Assembly: GCA_000727475.1 (NCBI GenBank)
Contig: KL647302.1
Span: forward strand, 1,435,234 to 1,499,233
Source of the DNA: Sarcocystis neurona
Taxonomy: Eukaryota; Apicomplexa; Conoidasida; Eucoccidiorida; Sarcocystidae
Direction: 5' to 3'
DNA length: 64,000 nucleotides
Shown here: positions 59,847 through 64,000 of the stretch, piece after piece
Position numbering within the stretch: position 1 is the first letter of the stretch
Layout of the letters: the number at the start of each line of letters is the position of its first letter
Notes under the pieces: model-generated
What the model was told of the DNA's origin: nothing
Databases searched by the model: none
What the model saw: only the letters and a program-made list of their open reading frames with translations
Translations under genes and position numbers: made by a program

Positions 59847-62480
59847 CGCCTTCACTGGAGATGGTAGACGCATATACGTGCAGCACTGCAGCAGCAGCAC
59901 GGTCCACACCAGCAAAAGCGCAAGCAGCGGCAAAGGCAATCATGGTGCACAAGATAAGGAACAATGGCAGTAGGATATCCGAGACAAAGGCACATGTGGC
60001 AGCACTCAAACGGGACATAGGGGAGAATGAGGAAGCTCAAGGTAGGGTGGACAAAGTAACACCTTTTCACACGAGAGGGAAGACGGCGGGGCACAACTGC
60101 ACAAATGAATAGGTCGATCCTATGCCCGTGCAGGCCGACGCCGGAGTGTGACGTGACCGGCAGCTCAGTTGTAACCGTTGGTATTCGAACGAGTCGTTCG
60201 TTCTTCAAGGCGAGGGACACGGGGCGAAAGAAAGGAGAAAGTACTTTTTATATGTCTGCATAGGCGTGCAGTGAAGTGTCTCTGAAATAGTGAATAAGGG
60301 GGGAGGACGCGGAGGAATGGGCAGCACTTTTTTGGACACACCGGCGAGAATGTGGCCGGTAGCACGACACATACTATCAGCAGAAAAAGCTAAACAGGTT
60401 TGCGTCCCGATGTGGAGAACGAGGGTTCATTGTCTTTGGCGGCTGGTGACCAGTTCACGAGCCACTGCGCCACCACACAGACAAGGAAGCGGCAGCAGGC
60501 AATCTACCACACGAGTAAGTCGTTAGTTTTGCGAGTGTGGACCCGTCGAAGTTTGTAGCCATGAAATGGATGCCTTGAATTGGATGGTAACTACGTACGC
60601 GTCGATACCTGCGTATTTCGTGTGTACGTGTGGGTGTGCAGACAGTTTTGTTGGCACACTTCGATAGGTCAGTCCATTCCCTTGTATGCAAGTATAGCGT
60701 GTACACATTCCGTGTAAAATTGGTCAGGTAGGCTTAGACAGACATGCCGACGCCTGGGAAGTCAGCACATGTACATGCACGTGACTTTCCATATCTGCGT
60801 TACCTACACGTGTGTGTGTCTGCACAGTCGTGCGTGCTTGCATGTATATATCAACGGCTTCGGGCACTGCCGCACGCAAAGGACTACCTGTGTTCCTGCA
60901 GTGGTACCCCTGGTGAAACGTTTTTAGAAGACGACAAAATATAGTGTCTACAAATATCTATGTGTTGTCAACTCGCAGGTGGGAAAATAGGTGGGAAAGA
61001 AGCAGAAGGGATTTTGCAGGACTTGCATCTGATATCACTGTCCGTTCTAAAAAACATTACAGCACATCCAGTGGAGGGAACAGGTGTACGAGGTCTTTCG
61101 CAATTACGTGACGAACTAAGGGTTCTAGTCTGTTTGACGGCACTTTTTTACCCTTTTTGGTGAGAGACTATTCTGGCGGCGTTAGCAGGGGTTATCTTGT
61201 CCTGCGTGAGTCTGTGCATGTGTGTACCTGTATATTGCTCCGGCGTGCACATTCGTGGGTGTGCATGAATGCAATCGTGCGAGAAACTCAACGTGGCGAC
61301 TTGATCTTCTCAGGACGAGCAGTCCTCGACTTGGGAATTCCGCCGTATAGAATAAATTTCTTTCATCGTCTGATTAGCCTGCACATGTGTGCACTGGCAA
61401 AACGGTGGTCACGAGTGTGGACATAACATCTTTCGATTCCTGTATGGCAAGGAGTCAGACGGACTACGGTGACGGTACCACCCCGCACGGAAGCGGTGAG
61501 AGACGCTAACGCAGGTACTCACTTAGTAGTTTGCACGACTTTGTACGAGTCTCTAAATTTAGAAATTCGAGAGGGCTGCCACCATCTTTCTCGACATGCT
61601 CCCTTTTTTCCACACCTGCGCTGGCATGCCCCTATTTAAAAAAATCTCTGCGTATCTACACGTGTGGAGCCATATGCGCCGCATAAAGCTCGTAAGTTCT
61701 ATATCTTGTGTGCAAGGATGGTACACGCCAGGATTACGCGTGCCACCACCACCGGTACCGCTTACACCGCTTTTACTCGTGGTGCGACAATACTACGACG
61801 ACAACTGCCACGGCGCTGCTCGGTGGAGCTCCCACGCATACAGAAGTACGTAGAAGCAGAGCCACACGTCCGGTCGCGGAAGAACGTCTAGAATTTTGCA
61901 CTGAATATACGGACATCCGTGGACTCTGTCCTGGCACGACGTGTCTGTTGGAGTACTTCACTCATTTCTAATTGTAATGCCAACTCCTGCTGTCAACATT
62001 GGACGTTTGCCCTGCTCTATCACTGTGGGAATCAATTACTGCCTTCGTTATTTTTAGTTCTCGACGACGGCTACGCCCCTCTGCGAACGACACAGTCATG
62101 CAGTTTTACGCGCACTGCGGAACGTCGCGTCAAGGCACGGGGGAATACTCTACCAATACAGCAACGCGATAGTGCCTGTTCTCTCTCCCCCATTTCCTCA
62201 TTGCCTCTCGATTCTCCCTGATGGTTGCGAGCCTCCTGCATGCACGTATTCCCGCTATCTGACAGCACAGCCGAGCAGAATTTTACTGTGTTGACAAGCG
62301 TACAGCACGTACCTATACTTCTGTGCTGGGTTCCCTTCTCTGCCACGTTTCCCGCTCCAGTAGAAGCCCACGCAAAGAGGACGTAACTGAGATGGGCGTA
62401 CGTACGTGACAGACCCAGGTACGATAACTACCACGGATACGCGCACGCGTACTTCAATACACTGGCACATCTACAGACAT

Positions 62481-62515
<35 letters not shown>

Positions 62516-64000
62516 AGCGACGATGCAATGTCTGGCCTCTTAATATACGTGCACACAGCTCCACCCAGTACGGTAAAGCTGTAAACATATATGTACCTAC
62601 GCGCGCACCCAGGTGAAGCTGTGCGTACCTGTAAATCAGAGGTGGCGCATCTCTACACGCTTTGACCACCTACATCTGAAGCGTTTTCGATCCTGGTAGA
62701 CGGACACGGTTTGCAGGAGAAATACATGCCTTCAGCAGCTAACCGAGTGAAGCCAGAGTGTGGTCTCTCGTCATTTCTCTCGTCTTGTGAGTTCAGAAAG
62801 AAGCTAAGGAAAAAAATACGGACGGACTCGATTCCTCTTTCTCCTTCTCTGACGGCGGCGACAGTTCCTTGCCAGATAGCCACGGGCCTCCTTTCCCCTT
62901 AAAAGAGGAAACGAAAGTGGACCTTACCGTCTCCCGTGTGGCCAAACAGAAAAGGCGTACTCTTGTAAAATATGAAACGTCCCTTCTTCGCTTTGTTGCC
63001 GTTGTTTCTCTCCCTGCTACAACATCCGCATGCACGTTGAGCGCGCATCGACACTAGGGAATTTTTTTCTACGCAAGCGGTGGTGTATGCACATGCATAC
63101 GAAATCACACGTCTGCGTGTTCGCCGTTCGTTCGTAAATGGACAACCTAGCCCTTTTTTTATCGGCAGTTTTCAGCTCCCTCCTTAATTCCAACGGCGGG
63201 AGTGCAAAGGAGGTCACTGCGATCGTCCACTTTACCGGATCGCGTTCTTTCCACGAGTGAACACAACCCCACATCGATAGCATCCTGGGAGCCCGTGACA
63301 TTTCGAATACCAACATCGACAAGTGTACGTGTCTATTTCTTCGTTGTAAACTCTCTCTTCAAAAGTAACTAGCGTCCTGGGTGTCCGTCTAGGCAGGTCT
63401 GCACGGCATTGCAGGCTTGTATACACCTACTCAGAAACTGGTCCTTGCAGCTCCACTGCCGTGCGTCTGTCTTTCCATGTATGTATCTCTCAAGGTCGAA
63501 TTATTGCTCACTTTGACGCTAGTTCACAAGCAAAACTATATGTATCATGTGAGTGGTACGTGTTCTATATCTGAACGTGATTATATGTACACATTGATGG
63601 ATTTGTCTCTGTCTGCCGTCCCTTCTACGTATACATATATAAATCTGAGTATATGCGTCAAACATATTTGGCACAGTGCGGGTGACCACGTCTATCTATA
63701 TACTTCACACGTATATATGCGCGGGTATCTGTATATCTACGTGCACATGCGTATATATATACATGCATATGTATATGTAATTGCTTCACAGTCAATCCTT
63801 GGCTACCGGCGTTGATTCACACGCCTGCTTTTGCAGAAGTGTCAACTTATAAGGAGTGCCCGGTAGGTATGAACGTCCTATATCCTAGAGAACGAGCAGG
63901 CGTCAGCTTTATGCGTATTAAGAAGAAGAGTCGCGTGTAGCACCTCGTGCGTCTACGGATAACCGTGCGTGTATCCGCGTCTTGTCTTGTGCTTGACCGT
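59847..64000. other. No recognisable gene
   Basis: Only short open frames with no motif I recognise. A Thr-rich patch on the plus strand at about 61735-61830 (RATTTGTAYTAFTRG in one frame, NTTTTTATALLGGAPTHTE in another) recalls the Thr-rich region at 54.6-55 kb but is short and split between frames. TA runs occur at 62488-62516 and TATA/ACAT repeats at 63690-63780. Confidence 0.45.

Overview
The window looks like nuclear DNA of an apicomplexan coccidian, most probably Eimeria (Cyclospora is the nearest alternative). Signs of this are very long CAG/CTG trinucleotide arrays translating to runs of Ala, Gln and Ser, dense TATA/ACAT and CTCTGT microsatellites, and GT-AG introns of 0.1 to 4.6 kb. 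The conserved genes are eukaryotic: a spliceosomal-type cyclophilin, a p25-alpha (TPPP) protein and an SMN-like YG-box protein. No rRNA, tRNA, CRISPR array or intact mobile element was recognised. A run of N at 28343-29038 is an assembly gap.

Layout. From 1 to 4812 is gene-free and microsatellite-rich. From 4813 to 7485 (minus) is a two-exon PPIL1-type cyclophilin whose intron contains about 1.2 kb of nearly pure polypyrimidine on the sense strand. From about 8.5 to 11.9 kb is low-complexity DNA. Around 11.95-12.68 kb (minus) are fragments of an acidic protein gene. From about 12.76 to 19.8 kb (plus) is a very CAG-rich region, probably one large Ala/Gln/Ser-rich gene with at least one well-supported intron. 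From 20067 to 44157 (plus) I could assemble an 11-exon gene in which every exon-exon phase agrees. It spreads 4,008 coding bases (1,335 residues) over 24 kb and encodes an alpha-helical protein interrupted by homopolymer runs. Its introns hold most of the repeats of the window, including the gap.

At about 44.2 kb the character changes sharply. CAG arrays and long tandem repeats almost vanish, as in the alternating repeat-rich and repeat-poor segments described for Eimeria chromosomes. The repeat-poor part contains a diverged 265-bp duplication (45.8-46.75 kb), the terminal exon of an SMN-like gene (48332-49486, minus), a group of small phase-compatible candidate exons (52475-53506, minus), a Thr-rich open region with frame breaks (54.27-55.0 kb, minus) and a complete two-exon TPPP gene (58391-59846, plus). 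I recognise no gene from 59.9 to 64 kb.

Two recognised proteins, the PPIL1-type cyclophilin and the SMN-like protein, belong to pre-mRNA splicing and snRNP assembly. Nothing suggests they are co-regulated; genes here are individually transcribed and intron-bearing. Exon boundaries were read by eye from splice signals, reading phase and family knowledge. Terminal exons are the least certain parts.
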